DNA of 28,176 bases from a virus. Positions within the stretch are counted from its first letter, which is position 1, and each line of letters begins with the position of its first letter. The DNA is taken from the IMG/VR virus record IMGVR_UViG_3300025426_000098, positions 1 through 28,176 of that record. One strand, given 5' to 3'. Below the pieces are notes generated by a model. The model saw only the letters and a program-made list of their open reading frames with translations. It had not been told where the DNA came from and did not search any database. Below are positions 1-7,058 of this stretch, piece after piece. The translations under genes and the position numbers were made by a program.

Positions 1-1
1 C

Positions 2-742
2 TATTCCAACGTAGATCAAATTTATACTGTGGCTCAGGGTCAACTAACAATCGTTACTGGATATCCATCAAGCGGTAAGTCAAACTTTGTAGATCAAATG
101 ATGGTCAACTTAGCCAAGGCGCATGACTGGAAGTTTGCATTGTGCTCATTCGAGAATCAACCCGAAGTCCATATCTCCCGCTTGATTGAGATTTACAAGG
201 AGAAAAGATTCTTTGAAGGAACGCAACGGATGTCTGAGTCGGAGAAGTCTGACGGTTTAAACTGGGTGCAAGATCATTTTTTATTTCTTGATGCCGAGGG
301 ATCTGAGCCGTCAACCATTGATTCTATTTTGGAGCGAGCCAAGATTGCAGTAGTCCGCATGGGTATTCGTGGGCTAGTGATTGATCCATACAACTACATT
401 GAGAACAAGAGCGGGCTGGCAGAGCATGAGTTCATTAGTTCAATGCTCACACGTATGCAAGCATTCGCTAAGTCATCGGGTGTGCACGTTTGGTTCGTGG
501 CTCATCCATCAAAGATCACACGCTCAGGCATGGATTTACCACGTCCTGATGGCATGGCAATCTCAGGCTCTATGGCATGGTGGGCAAAGGCTGACTGTGG
601 TTTGACTGTGCACAGAACTAAAGATCATGGGGTAGAAATCGCAGTGTGGAAGTGTCGCTTCCGTTGGGTTGGAACACAAGGCGAAACGACCCTCGGATAT
701 AACAAGGTGACTGGAACGTATTACGAACAAGAAGCGTTTTGA
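2..742 (+). CDS. DnaB/Twinkle-like replicative helicase, C-terminal part (5' end outside window)
   Basis: RecA-fold helicase domain that would unwind DNA at the phage fork. The frame is open to the left edge, and the residues before the first possible start (GTG at 29) already resemble the family's lead-in to the Walker A strand, so I read this as a gene cut by the window. Seen: Walker A GYPSSGKS near residue 20, Walker B-like LVIDPYNYIE, and the FVAHPSK segment typical of T7 gp4/Twinkle helicases. The end is complete at TGA 742. A Toprim primase domain may lie upstream, but that part is not visible. The 52 aa ORF follows on the same strand. Family assignment is good; whether it is fused to a primase is unknown. 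Confidence 0.85.
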   Translation, partial: YSNVDQIYTVAQGQLTIVTGYPSSGKSNFVDQMMVNLAKAHDWKFALCSFENQPEVHISRLIEIYKEKRFFEGTQRMSESEKSDGLNWVQDHFLFLDAEGSEPSTIDSILERAKIAVVRMGIRGLVIDPYNYIENKSGLAEHEFISSMLTRMQAFAKSSGVHVWFVAHPSKITRSGMDLPRPDGMAISGSMAWWAKADCGLTVHRTKDHGVEIAVWKCRFRWVGTQGETTLGYNKVTGTYYEQEAF

Positions 743-771
743 TTAACCTGCAATTTCCTAATTGCATCATC

Positions 772-779
772 GTTTAAAC
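772..779. repeat. GTTTAAAC palindrome in the gap between helicase and 52 aa ORF
   Basis: One of 22 copies of this octamer in the window, here extended to CGTTTAAACG and flanked by two direct copies of CTAATTG (758-764 and 783-789). TTGCAT lies 4 bases upstream, giving a weak promoter-like setting. The function is unknown. Confidence 0.6.
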
Positions 780-801
780 GCTCTAATTGGATACGGGATT
801 T

Positions 802-960
802 ATGGATTACTCACAAGATTTTTTAGATTTAAAAACAGCATTAACAGATTATCAAAATGCTATGAACACAAGGCGCTATGCCGATGCGTATGAGATTGGA
901 TTGAAGTTAATCATTCATGCACGAATGTTGAAAATCGTGGCGCAAGATTTGGCAGAATAA
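802..960 (+). CDS. Hypothetical small protein, 52 aa
   Basis: ATG at 802 to TAA at 960, too short for most gene callers. The product is helical and moderately charged (begins MDYSQDFLDL, ends AQDLAE), with no recognised domain. It fills the space between the helicase gene and the terminator of the opposing operon, and has normal-looking codon use. The ribosome binding site is weak, only a purine-rich CGGGA before the start. It could be a real small replication-region gene or a chance ORF; the unknown start quality limits confidence. Confidence 0.5.
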   Translation: MDYSQDFLDLKTALTDYQNAMNTRRYADAYEIGLKLIIHARMLKIVAQDLAE

Positions 961-965
961 AAAAA

Positions 966-993
966 AGCCCCCAAGGATTTCTCCAAGGGGGCT
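966..993 (-). terminator. Rho-independent terminator of the leftward operon
   Basis: GCCCCC at 967-972 pairs with GGGGGC at 987-992, with an inner GGA/TCC pair around a TTTC loop. On the minus strand the hairpin is followed by a run of T (the A-run at 960-966 on plus). It lies just past the stop of the last minus-strand gene. On the plus strand there is no T-run, so it mainly serves the leftward operon. Confidence 0.85.
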
Positions 994-999
994 ACTCGC

Positions 1000-1299
1000 T
1001 TAGTAAGAATGATCGTAAGCCCACTCAGTACAAGTGGCGATCTCTTTTTCGTAACAGCGTTTTAATACGTCCAACAGATCTGCATCAAGCCCATTCGCTA
1101 AACAGAATAGGATGTGCTTCTGATGGTGCACAACGTTCTCGGTAATGAAGTCGCTTGTGGCTGGATCGTAATGCTCGCAAGGCTCACCAGTCTCGCACGC
1201 ATGAATAATTTCATATTCAATATCATTCCAATGGTCTGCACGATTACATTCATCGTCCATGTAATCCTCAGCCAAGCTTTGTAAATATCTATCGCTCAT
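1000..1299 (-). CDS. Hypothetical acidic protein, 99 aa, last gene of leftward operon
   Basis: Starts at ATG 1299 behind GGAGAAATC, a strong Shine-Dalgarno. The start overlaps the stop of the upstream 57 aa gene as ATGA, so translation is probably coupled. The product is rich in Asp, Glu, His and Cys (for example EYEIIHACETGEPCEHYDP), with four Cys and several His, so metal binding is possible but no known zinc motif is clear. No family recognised. It ends seven bases before the operon terminator. Confidence 0.75.
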   Translation of the reverse strand: MSDRYLQSLAEDYMDDECNRADHWNDIEYEIIHACETGEPCEHYDPATSDFITENVVHHQKHILFCLANGLDADLLDVLKRCYEKEIATCTEWAYDHSY

Positions 1300-1469
1300 G
1301 ATTTCTCCAGTTTGTTTGGTTGACCGCTTTGTGCATCGTTGTAACCCTCGCCGTAATGATCTTGATCTTTTTGTGAATCATATAACCAAGAATCTTGGAA
1401 CTCAGCATCAGCGAGACCATCTTCATACCCTTGCTGATAGGGCGGTTTACGTCTTTCTAAATCACTCAT
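1296..1469 (-). CDS. Hypothetical small protein, 57 aa, with repeated GY-x-D motif
   Basis: A short gene found by reading the minus strand: ATG 1469 to TGA 1296. It is preceded by GGAGAAGATG and overlaps both neighbours (8 bases with the upstream zinc-ribbon gene, 4 bases with the downstream 99 aa gene), which is typical of coupled phage genes. The product has two related segments, GYEDGLADAEF and GYNDAQSG, and is polar and soluble. This GYxDGxxDA pattern is common in small phage proteins of unknown role. No function can be given. Confidence 0.75.
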   Translation of the reverse strand: MSDLERRKPPYQQGYEDGLADAEFQDSWLYDSQKDQDHYGEGYNDAQSGQPNKLEKS

Positions 1470-1617
1470 CATCTTCTCCTCTTAATTGATCAGCCATATC
1501 CATCATGCAACATAAACAAGTAGGACAAAATTCAACTGGAATGATACCGAACTCACCAGCTATACCTCCCTCGTCCTCGATTGAAAACTCAGTACTGCAT
1601 ACAGAACAATTACTCAT
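1462..1617 (-). CDS. Small zinc-ribbon-like protein, 51 aa
   Basis: Two Cys-x2-Cys knuckles (CSVC at residues 4-7 and CPTC at 31-34) separated by about 23 residues suggest a zinc ribbon; the tail is acidic. I chose ATG 1617, which sits in the stop of the preceding gene (ATGAGTAA) behind AAAGGG, rather than the longer open frame that would overlap the upstream gene by 62 bases. Possible roles are nucleic-acid or protein contact; no specific function is supported. Confidence 0.7.
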   Translation of the reverse strand: MSNCSVCSTEFSIEDEGGIAGEFGIIPVEFCPTCLCCMMDMADQLRGEDDE

Positions 1618-1807
1618 TGCAAGCCCTTTCTGAACGTAGTTCTTCCTCTTCATCGTCACCGTAGTCATCATTGTTATTTCGCTCTTCCCAGTAATCAGAG
1701 AATTGTTCTATAGCATCGCTGACATACACTGGCACGTAATTACTTACATCATTTTCAGTGCCATCATCCCAAGTTAACTTCAACTCCCATTTAACTATTT
1801 TGCTCAT
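1610..1807 (-). CDS. Hypothetical acidic protein, 65 aa
   Basis: Starts at ATG 1807 with AAGGAG seven bases upstream; a GTG six bases earlier is too close to that site. The N-terminal half looks like a small beta-sheet domain (KIVKWELKLTWDDG), and the C-terminal half is a run of Asp, Glu and Asn. It overlaps the upstream 57 aa gene by 17 bases and the zinc-ribbon gene by 8. The family is unknown. Confidence 0.7.
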   Translation of the reverse strand: MSKIVKWELKLTWDDGTENDVSNYVPVYVSDAIEQFSDYWEERNNNDDYGDDEEEELRSERACNE

Positions 1808-1964
1808 CTTCACGCTCCTTTAAGTATTGAACTGCTTCACTGGAAAACTGCAATTTCACTGCTTGCTTGGTACTGCGTTTAAACTCTTTAGGTGTGTGCC
1901 GACCACCATGCTTTGGCGCATACGCTAAAGTTTTTACTACTGGGTTAATTGGTTTGATTTTCAC
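1791..1964 (-). CDS. Hypothetical basic protein, 57 aa (68 aa if TTG 1997 is used)
   Basis: Lys- and Arg-rich at the N-terminus (KIKPINPVVKTLAY), then an acidic C-terminal helix (VQYLKEREDEQ). Two starts compete. GTG 1964 has AAAGG five bases upstream; TTG 1997 overlaps the previous stop as TTGA with only GGCGAG at eight bases. I prefer GTG on the ribosome site, but the coupled TTG is possible. No family recognised. Confidence 0.6.
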   Translation of the reverse strand: MKIKPINPVVKTLAYAPKHGGRHTPKEFKRSTKQAVKLQFSSEAVQYLKEREDEQNS

Positions 1965-1993
1965 GTGCGCCTTTCTTTGGGAACTGGCTCGAA

Positions 1994-2221
1994 TCAATGA
2001 ATGATCTCGCCATCATCAGGCAACTGTTCTCTGTAAAGACCAGTAATCATGATGGAGATATTACGAATAAGGGATTGCTCTTCAACGTCAAAGAACAACC
2101 CCACCTTTGCTAACGTCAACCCCAAGGCGGGGAGGATTGTCTCGACTGGCAAGCCATCGATCAACTCTCCTATTCCCGCCATCAGGTTCTCTACTTCATC
2201 TGCTTGATCTTGAATGCTCAT
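1994..2221 (-). CDS. Hypothetical helical protein, 75 aa
   Basis: ATG 2221 shares one base with the stop of the vWA gene (TGATG), with AAGGAG eight bases upstream, so it is probably translated by re-initiation after the vWA protein. Mostly amphipathic helices (NLMAGIGELIDGLPVETILP, then a Leu/Val-rich second helix). Its tight coupling suggests a partner or subunit of the vWA/AAA+ module, but that is inference from position only. Confidence 0.7.
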   Translation of the reverse strand: MSIQDQADEVENLMAGIGELIDGLPVETILPALGLTLAKVGLFFDVEEQSLIRNISIMITGLYREQLPDDGEIIH

Positions 2222-3027
2222 CACTTCAACTCCTTGAGTAGTTTGTTGAATGATGCTGATGCCAAGCCACTGACATTCTCAACATTCTCACCGCTCGTAA
2301 AGCATTGATCAACTGTAGTGCGACCGATACCGATTGCAACAATCTTGACACCAAGCTTATCTGCTACTGACTGCAAGTGTTTCATGTGCGCTTTGCAATA
2401 GCCATCCGCATCAGTGATCAAGAACAAGATCTTACGCTGTGCATCCTGACGATACAGATCCTCAATCGCTAGGCTCAGGGCTGAGTAGTCAGGTGTTGAT
2501 GACTGTGCCCACTGGCGAATCGATCCAAGCTTTGCCGATGCTTTGGCTAGGTTCTCTTTCCATGTTTTAAATGGAATGAATCTGACGTGCTCAGTGCGGA
2601 ACGCATCGCCACGTTTAGTCGCACCGCTCTCGTCTAAAGCTTTAAGACTGGTGTTGCCATGAAACCCTGTGACGTTGAACTCGACACCAGCTTTGTCTAG
2701 GATGCGTGACAACTGGATCGTGATTGATTCAGCGATGACGATTTTGTTATCCTCCTCCATTGATCCTGAGCAGTCGATCAAGATTGACACCGAAGACTTG
2801 ACCGCATCAACGTGCTGACGTTTGCTAAACACCGCTGTGCTACCGCAAGCAAATCGTGTAAACGCTTTGCGATCAACCTTGCCTGATTCCTCGTGCGTTG
2901 ACCAACCAACCAAGTCAACCGAACGTAGCAAGCGTAGGATGTTTGCACGTGTTGCACCAAGCCCGCTGGTCTGCGTATTGAACTGGGCTGAGAAGTTAGT
3001 CTCGCATTCTGTTTTGTTGAGAATCAT
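2221..3027 (-). CDS. Stand-alone von Willebrand A (CobT C-terminal-like) protein, 268 aa
   Basis: vWA domains bind a metal ion at a MIDAS site and mediate protein contacts; in CobT and MoxR-partner proteins they work with an AAA+ ATPase. Seen: the MIDAS motif DCSGS at residues 85-89, the STPDYSAL segment with the MIDAS Thr near 178, and LITDADG near 204-208. The start ATG 3027 has GGAGGTAAT directly before it and lies one base after the stop of the HExxH protein (TAATATG). In classical CobT the vWA domain is fused to the acidic linker; here it is a separate gene in another frame. A chelatase role is not supported because no CobN-like subunit is present in the window. Confidence 0.85.
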   Translation of the reverse strand: MILNKTECETNFSAQFNTQTSGLGATRANILRLLRSVDLVGWSTHEESGKVDRKAFTRFACGSTAVFSKRQHVDAVKSSVSILIDCSGSMEEDNKIVIAESITIQLSRILDKAGVEFNVTGFHGNTSLKALDESGATKRGDAFRTEHVRFIPFKTWKENLAKASAKLGSIRQWAQSSTPDYSALSLAIEDLYRQDAQRKILFLITDADGYCKAHMKHLQSVADKLGVKIVAIGIGRTTVDQCFTSGENVENVSGLASASFNKLLKELK

Positions 3028-3028
3028 A

Positions 3029-4048
3029 TTACCTCCATGAGAAGTTTGAATACTGTGGCTTACCAACAGCGGGGATCGGTCTAACCTGATCAGCTTGTGA
3101 ACGATGTTGCTTTAGTTCTTCACGAATGAAATCATTAGGCTCAACCTCACGACCACCATCATACGACTTACCACCACCACGCTTAGGATCTTTGCTTGGC
3201 TCATCACCTTGCTCACCATCCGCTTGCTCGTCACCGTCCTTGTCACCAGCTTGATCGCCACCTTGACCGTCTTGCTTGTCACCGTCTTGATCACCGTCTT
3301 GCTTTGGTGCTGGATTAGACCCATCAGGCTGACCGTCTTGCTCTCCATCAGGTTGATCGCTAGGCTGACCCTTACCATCGCCCTCACCCTGTCCAGCTTC
3401 CTCGTCTTGCTGTTTGATACGCTTGTACAACTCAACCGCAACCTTGACGATCTCACTAGTGTTAGTCGCTTTGCTTGCACGACCGAGCGCCCAGTGAATA
3501 TGCTTGGCATAGATTGAATCATCAGTGATGTTCGGTACGTCAATCACGTAACCGTTTAAACGTCTACCCTCAACAGCCAGCAAGAACGGAATGTTCTTTG
3601 CATCATTAGGATCTACGTAGCCATCACGATCCAGTACCGAGTTAATCAAGTTAACGAACAGTGCACGTGCGTTTGGCGCACGCTGTGATTCGATGACTGA
3701 CAACTCGATGCGTGGATCTTCAAGACCATTGATCAGGTTACCAACGTATGCACCGTAACGCTTGCGTGCTAGATCCCAAGGCTTGTTCTCGGTAAACCAT
3801 GCATGACCCAACTCATGCAGTGCGTAGCCGATCAAGTTATTGAACGTGGTCTGAGGGATCTCAGCACTCTCATCAATCGATGGGAAGATCACCGTTGCAT
3901 CAAGGTGAGTATCACCGTAGCGATTGAACTGAATGCCAGCAGTGCGACCAGTCCACAATACGTTGAGAGTACCGAACTCGAAGTCACTGTTCTTGAACAC
4001 ACGCTCTAGGGTTGTAGCGACCCCACGCTTTACATTTAGTCCGAGCAT
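3029..4048 (-). CDS. CobT N-terminal-like protein with HExxH motif and acidic repeat linker, 339 aa
   Basis: Seen: HELGH at residues 78-82 followed by NGLEDPRIE at about 107-115, the pair found in CobT-like and DUF2201-type putative metallopeptidase domains. Residues about 220-300 form a low-complexity linker of Gly, Asp, Gln, Glu and Lys. A basic tail closes the protein. It starts at ATG 4048 behind GGAGGG, which overlaps the stop of the AAA+ gene. Together with the next gene it equals a CobT cut between linker and vWA domain (339 + 268 aa). Whether the HExxH site is active is unknown, but both His and the Glu are present. It likely acts with the AAA+ ATPase upstream. Confidence 0.8.
   Translation of the reverse strand: MLGLNVKRGVATTLERVFKNSDFEFGTLNVLWTGRTAGIQFNRYGDTHLDATVIFPSIDESAEIPQTTFNNLIGYALHELGHAWFTENKPWDLARKRYGAYVGNLINGLEDPRIELSVIESQRAPNARALFVNLINSVLDRDGYVDPNDAKNIPFLLAVEGRRLNGYVIDVPNITDDSIYAKHIHWALGRASKATNTSEIVKVAVELYKRIKQQDEEAGQGEGDGKGQPSDQPDGEQDGQPDGSNPAPKQDGDQDGDKQDGQGGDQAGDKDGDEQADGEQGDEPSKDPKRGGGKSYDGGREVEPNDFIREELKQHRSQADQVRPIPAVGKPQYSNFSWR
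3190..3400 (-). repeat. Degenerate short tandem repeats coding the acidic linker
   Basis: Units of about 9-15 bases built on CACCGTC, CTTGATC and CTTGTCACC repeat through this stretch and encode Gly-Asp-Gln-Lys runs. Such repeats can expand or shrink by slippage, so linker length may vary between related phages. Confidence 0.7.
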
Positions 4049-4057
4049 AAAGCCCTC

Positions 4058-5488
4058 CTATTTAGTTAAGAATGATTTCAGATTAGCGATGTCAATCGTT
4101 GCACTGAATACACCACGCAACTCGCTTTCGCAATCAGCGGGGAACTTATTCACGATTGCATTCTCAAATGCAACTGCGACTGGTGCTCCCTTTTGAATTG
4201 CTCTAGCCCATGCAAACAACTGGCGCAAGCTTGGGGGCTGTGTCAGGATGCCCGCTCTTGCTTTCTCACGTGCAACGTTTGCAAACTTGATGAGGATCTC
4301 ACCAGCATCACGAGACAAGCCAGTGCGATTACACACGAGATTGATCTCATCATCAGCGGGTAGATACTCGAAGCGCAACGTATATGAGAAGCGATCAAGG
4401 AACGCTGTATTCTGATCACGCACACCAGCAAAATTGCCTGACGTATCTCCATGACCGTTGCTATTGTCTGCACCGAAGAACACCACGTGCGATGACACTG
4501 GGATGCGCTTGCCAGTCTCAGCGATCACGATCGAGCGATGAGGAGAGCGCTCACACAGTGCGTGCAGTACAGCTAAGTTCTGAGCACGAGCGAAACCGAT
4601 CTCATCAAGCAACACGATTGCGCCTGTGTGTTGGATAGCTTGAGTAATGACACCAGCTTTCCACACTACGTTGCTGTTCTCGATTGTGTTGCCACCGATA
4701 AACTCAGCACGCTCCAGCGCTTCGTCAAAGTTCACACGAAACAGTCTGCGACCAAGACGTGATGCCAACTGTGCAACGAACTCAGTCTTGCCTGTACCAC
4801 GCTCACCAGCAAGCCACACGTTGTCAGGCAATGGATCATCGAGTGCGATCAAAGCTTGGTGCAAGTGCTGAGGATTAAACACGTAGTCATCGACACGAGC
4901 GGGAGCATCAGGATCATTCCACACACCGACCTCGAACTCTGAGAAGTCAACGACCTCACCAGCGTATTCATACGAGAGCACACCATCGAATACGTCACGT
5001 GCTTTCTTGATCTGAAACACTGGCAAAGCGTTCGCAATCTCAGTGATCCGCTGTGCGGGTTCTGTCTTGCGGAACTTCTCAAACACCTTGGCAACTTCCT
5101 GAGCGATGTCAACGGTTGCAGTCTGCCCAACGCTTGCAAGCTTTGCGTTTAAACGGTCAGTCAACTTGGCGAAATCCTTGTCGATCTTGGTTTGAATCTG
5201 CAATGCATTGTCGAGCGCACTGTTGGCAGTCGTACGAATTGCATCAACATCATTCAGCGCCTTGTTGATATCGTTGCGAACGTCATCAGGAACTGCGCCA
5301 GTACGATTGATCGGACTAGGCTTGGTTGCCTTGACCTGATCAAGAGTAATGTGACCCATGTTGATCAGATCACCAACCTTTATAACGGCGATTGATTTAT
5401 CTGATTCAACGTGAAGCTTGGATTTCACCAGCACTTCATTGAGAACGGTCAGCGGGATAAGGGATAGGTTTTTTGTAATGTCACTCAC
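4058..5488 (-). CDS. CobS/MoxR-like AAA+ ATPase, 476 aa
   Basis: AAA+ ring ATPase that would remodel a protein target through the vWA partner. Seen: Walker A GERGTGKT at residues 228-235, Walker B IVLLDEI at 291-297, and FLDRFSYTLRF, which matches the arginine-finger region of CobS/MoxR proteins. CobS is usually about 330 aa; here about 200 extra N-terminal residues are helical and coiled-coil-like (70-140). The start is GTG 5488 with AAGGAG nine bases upstream. It lies between the SprT-like gene and the HExxH and vWA genes. Many phages carry such genes labelled cobaltochelatase; the real target is unknown. Confidence 0.88.
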   Translation of the reverse strand: MSDITKNLSLIPLTVLNEVLVKSKLHVESDKSIAVIKVGDLINMGHITLDQVKATKPSPINRTGAVPDDVRNDINKALNDVDAIRTTANSALDNALQIQTKIDKDFAKLTDRLNAKLASVGQTATVDIAQEVAKVFEKFRKTEPAQRITEIANALPVFQIKKARDVFDGVLSYEYAGEVVDFSEFEVGVWNDPDAPARVDDYVFNPQHLHQALIALDDPLPDNVWLAGERGTGKTEFVAQLASRLGRRLFRVNFDEALERAEFIGGNTIENSNVVWKAGVITQAIQHTGAIVLLDEIGFARAQNLAVLHALCERSPHRSIVIAETGKRIPVSSHVVFFGADNSNGHGDTSGNFAGVRDQNTAFLDRFSYTLRFEYLPADDEINLVCNRTGLSRDAGEILIKFANVAREKARAGILTQPPSLRQLFAWARAIQKGAPVAVAFENAIVNKFPADCESELRGVFSATIDIANLKSFLTK

Positions 5489-5501
5489 GATTTATTTCTC
5501 C

Positions 5502-6080
5502 TTAAACTAAAGCAAAGTTATGTGAATCGATCGGGCACAACGGCAAGCCCTGATCAGCCCACGTCTTGGTGATGCGGATTGTGTAGCCACACTTTGAGCA
5601 CTGCGCTTTGAGCATACGTGTTGACTGCTTCTTGCGATCGTGTCCAACGTTTAAACGAGCATGGGGATATTCTCCCAGCGAAGCGATCAGGCTACCGAAG
5701 TTGTCTCGGAAAGCTTGACCGATTTGCGTACTGCTTGGCTTGCCCTCTAGCCACACCGAACGAACAGCATGAGGAAAACGTCCACGATGACCGTCTCCAT
5801 CGGTTGCTGAATGGCACAGCTCGTGAACGAGAATGCCGAACACTTCAAACGGATCAGATACGACTGGCGAGATCAAGATCTCGTGAGTTGCATCCTCACT
5901 GGCTGAACTGCTCCAGTGCTCACCGATTGCACGATTAAGACTGCGTGCGTGTTTGCTAGGAAACCCGCAAGTCACACGAATGTTTTGCGGGAGCGGATAA
6001 CCGTTCGCATCGAATATCGAACGTAACTCATTGACGGCTGAGTTGAGCCATTCTTCACGTGTAGTCAATTTGACCTCCAT
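5502..6080 (-). CDS. SprT-like zinc metalloprotease, 192 aa
   Basis: SprT/Spartan-family fold. Seen: HELCH at residues 86-90, a third likely ligand in GDGHRGRF (H98), and a C-terminal zinc-ribbon remnant with C161, C164, C182 and H187. The family includes proteases that cut DNA-bound proteins, but phage members are mostly untested. ATG 6080 shares a base with the stop of the 30 aa gene (TAATG), so coupling explains it; however GGAGG then lies inside the first codons and points to TTG 6068 (188 aa) as another start. It is the second predicted zinc-peptidase motif in this operon, 1.5-2 kb from the first. Confidence 0.88.
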   Translation of the reverse strand: MEVKLTTREEWLNSAVNELRSIFDANGYPLPQNIRVTCGFPSKHARSLNRAIGEHWSSSASEDATHEILISPVVSDPFEVFGILVHELCHSATDGDGHRGRFPHAVRSVWLEGKPSSTQIGQAFRDNFGSLIASLGEYPHARLNVGHDRKKQSTRMLKAQCSKCGYTIRITKTWADQGLPLCPIDSHNFALV

Positions 6081-6172
6081 TAAATGTGAAAGTGATTAAG
6101 CAATGCGATCGCAAGATTGCCGAACACGATTGCCACGAGTACTGCTACTGCAAGATTAAAAAGTTCACGCAT
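6080..6172 (-). CDS. Predicted 30 aa single-pass membrane peptide
   Basis: ATG 6172 to TAA 6080, behind GGAGGG with eight-base spacing. After a short charged start (MREL) almost the whole product is one hydrophobic helix, FNLAVAVLVAIVFGNLAIAL, ending in HFHI. It overlaps the upstream 56 aa gene by 8 bases and the SprT-like gene by one. Strong ribosome site and overlaps argue for a real gene. It could be a small membrane partner or toxin-like peptide; no function can be assigned. Confidence 0.7.
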   Translation of the reverse strand: MRELFNLAVAVLVAIVFGNLAIALLNHFHI

Positions 6173-6335
6173 TGATTAAACCCTCCTCAATTAAATGTTG
6201 AACGGTACGACCGAACCAGCCTTGCAATTTGTAGGCAAGACCACTGTCATGCAAGTACTGCCAAGCTTGCACAATCTCGTCATGAGAACCTTCTTCAAAG
6301 CCCTCAGCGAGTGCTACTGCACGATATGAATCCAT
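6165..6335 (-). CDS. Hypothetical small phage protein, 56 aa
   Basis: The start ATG 6335 follows AGGAGG with seven-base spacing; a longer open frame exists upstream but would bypass this site and overlap the 73 aa gene. The product (begins MDSYRAVALAEGFEEG) carries a W-x2-L-x2-SGLA-x3-LQGWFGR-x6-I-x2-G pattern that recurs in short early proteins of many phages. Its role is unknown. Confidence 0.75.
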   Translation of the reverse strand: MDSYRAVALAEGFEEGSHDEIVQAWQYLHDSGLAYKLQGWFGRTVQHLIEEGLINA

Positions 6336-6406
6336 ACTGCATCCTCCTAAGTTAAACGATGCAAGGCGCATCCTCATGCCCTCCATAGAGGGCATTGAGA
6401 TAAGTC

Positions 6407-6628
6407 TTACAAGCAAAAGAAAAAGTTATTAGGAATAGCGCCAACTGCAATTGTTGGGCACTGAGCATTGGGGCTATGACCCAAAGTAACGATGTCTTTA
6501 GCAACGTACAGATCCAGTGGTAACACGTGAGCAATTGAACCCAATTCATACAGAGCATCTTTGAGTGTTGCAAGATTGTGTTCACGCTGAAACTGTTTAA
6601 CGATTGTGAGTGCTTGATCTAATTTCAT
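6407..6628 (-). CDS. Hypothetical protein, 73 aa, first gene of leftward operon
   Basis: ATG 6628 is preceded by GGAGG at four bases. Begins MKLDQALTIVKQF, with helical N-terminal half and a hydrophobic, Pro-rich C-terminus ending NNFFFCL. No family recognised. There is no gene upstream on this strand for about 780 bases, so the operon leader lies there. Confidence 0.7.
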   Translation of the reverse strand: MKLDQALTIVKQFQREHNLATLKDALYELGSIAHVLPLDLYVAKDIVTLGHSPNAQCPTIAVGAIPNNFFFCL

Positions 6629-6784
6629 AAATCCTCCGTTGTAGTGATGCAAGATCGCATCCTCGTTCGCACTGGTATGCAGTACGAACTGAGATTAAAT
6701 CTCGTTGGAGAGCCACTTGTTTTAGAACGCTCTGCTATCGCACGTTCATGCAACCTACCCTTATCGCATCAGGTGTTGCACATG

Positions 6785-6809
6785 GTGTGATTACACTTAT
6801 CGATCACAC
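6785..6809. promoter_or_regulatory. Inverted repeat GTGTGAT-N11-ATCACAC
   Basis: A perfect 7-bp dyad spaced by 11 bases within the leader of the leftward operon. It could be an operator or an RNA hairpin. Spacing differs from the CRP consensus (6 bases between TGTGA and TCACA), so I do not call it a CRP site. Confidence 0.4.
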
Positions 6810-6841
6810 TACGAAAATCCGTCTCGCATCTCGTTCGGTTG

Positions 6842-6856
6842 CCTGATCCCATCAGG
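6842..6856. other. Hairpin CCTGAT-CCC-ATCAGG
   Basis: Perfect 6-bp stem with a 3-base loop in the non-coding control region. No T-run follows, so it is not a simple terminator; it may be part of a structured leader. Confidence 0.4.
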
Positions 6857-6935
6857 GGGCAGAGCCTACTAGCCTTTGACGTGCAGTTTTATGTCCTGAT
6901 ATTGACAGCCCTCGTTTTAGACCTGACTGGCATCA

Positions 6936-7000
6936 GCGGTCACCGCATTTTTTTATCCACGCTCTCGGCTCGCACGTGTCGGTGGTTACTCACCGTTTTT
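6936..7000 (+). terminator. Two short T-tailed hairpins facing right (weak terminators)
   Basis: GCGG-TCA-CCGC (6936-6946) is followed by A and seven T (6948-6954); CGGTG-N6-CACCG (6980-6995) is followed by five T (6996-7000). Both are short stems. No plus-strand gene precedes them here, so they may protect the leftward leader from antisense reading, end a short RNA, or be chance. Confidence 0.35.
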
Positions 7001-7027
7001 GAATCTACTACTATCGAAACAGGCTCC

Positions 7028-7058
7028 ATGATAGCACGAACGTTTAAACCAACGTCAA
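7028..7058 (-). promoter_or_regulatory. Candidate promoter of the leftward operon with GTTTAAAC in its spacer
   Basis: On the minus strand TTGACG (7053-7058) is followed after 19 bases by TATCAT (7028-7033). The 19-base spacer is longer than the ideal 17. GTTTAAAC (7042-7049) lies three bases after the -35 box, where a bound protein would block or bend the promoter. Confidence 0.35.

Noticed and set aside
3209-3543. Open frames overlapping the linker region (plus-strand Leu/Thr-rich and minus-strand Ser/Val-rich)
   Set aside because: Low-complexity shadows of the tandem repeats in the CobT-like gene; no start sites and no domain.
2221-5488. Calling the CobS/CobT-like genes a cobalamin cobaltochelatase
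   Set aside because: No CobN or other cobalamin gene is present in the window, and the HExxH and SprT neighbours point elsewhere; the label would be by name only.
6785-6809. CRP-type operator
   Set aside because: The half-sites are 11 bases apart and read GTGTGAT/ATCACAC; CRP needs TGTGA-N6-TCACA.
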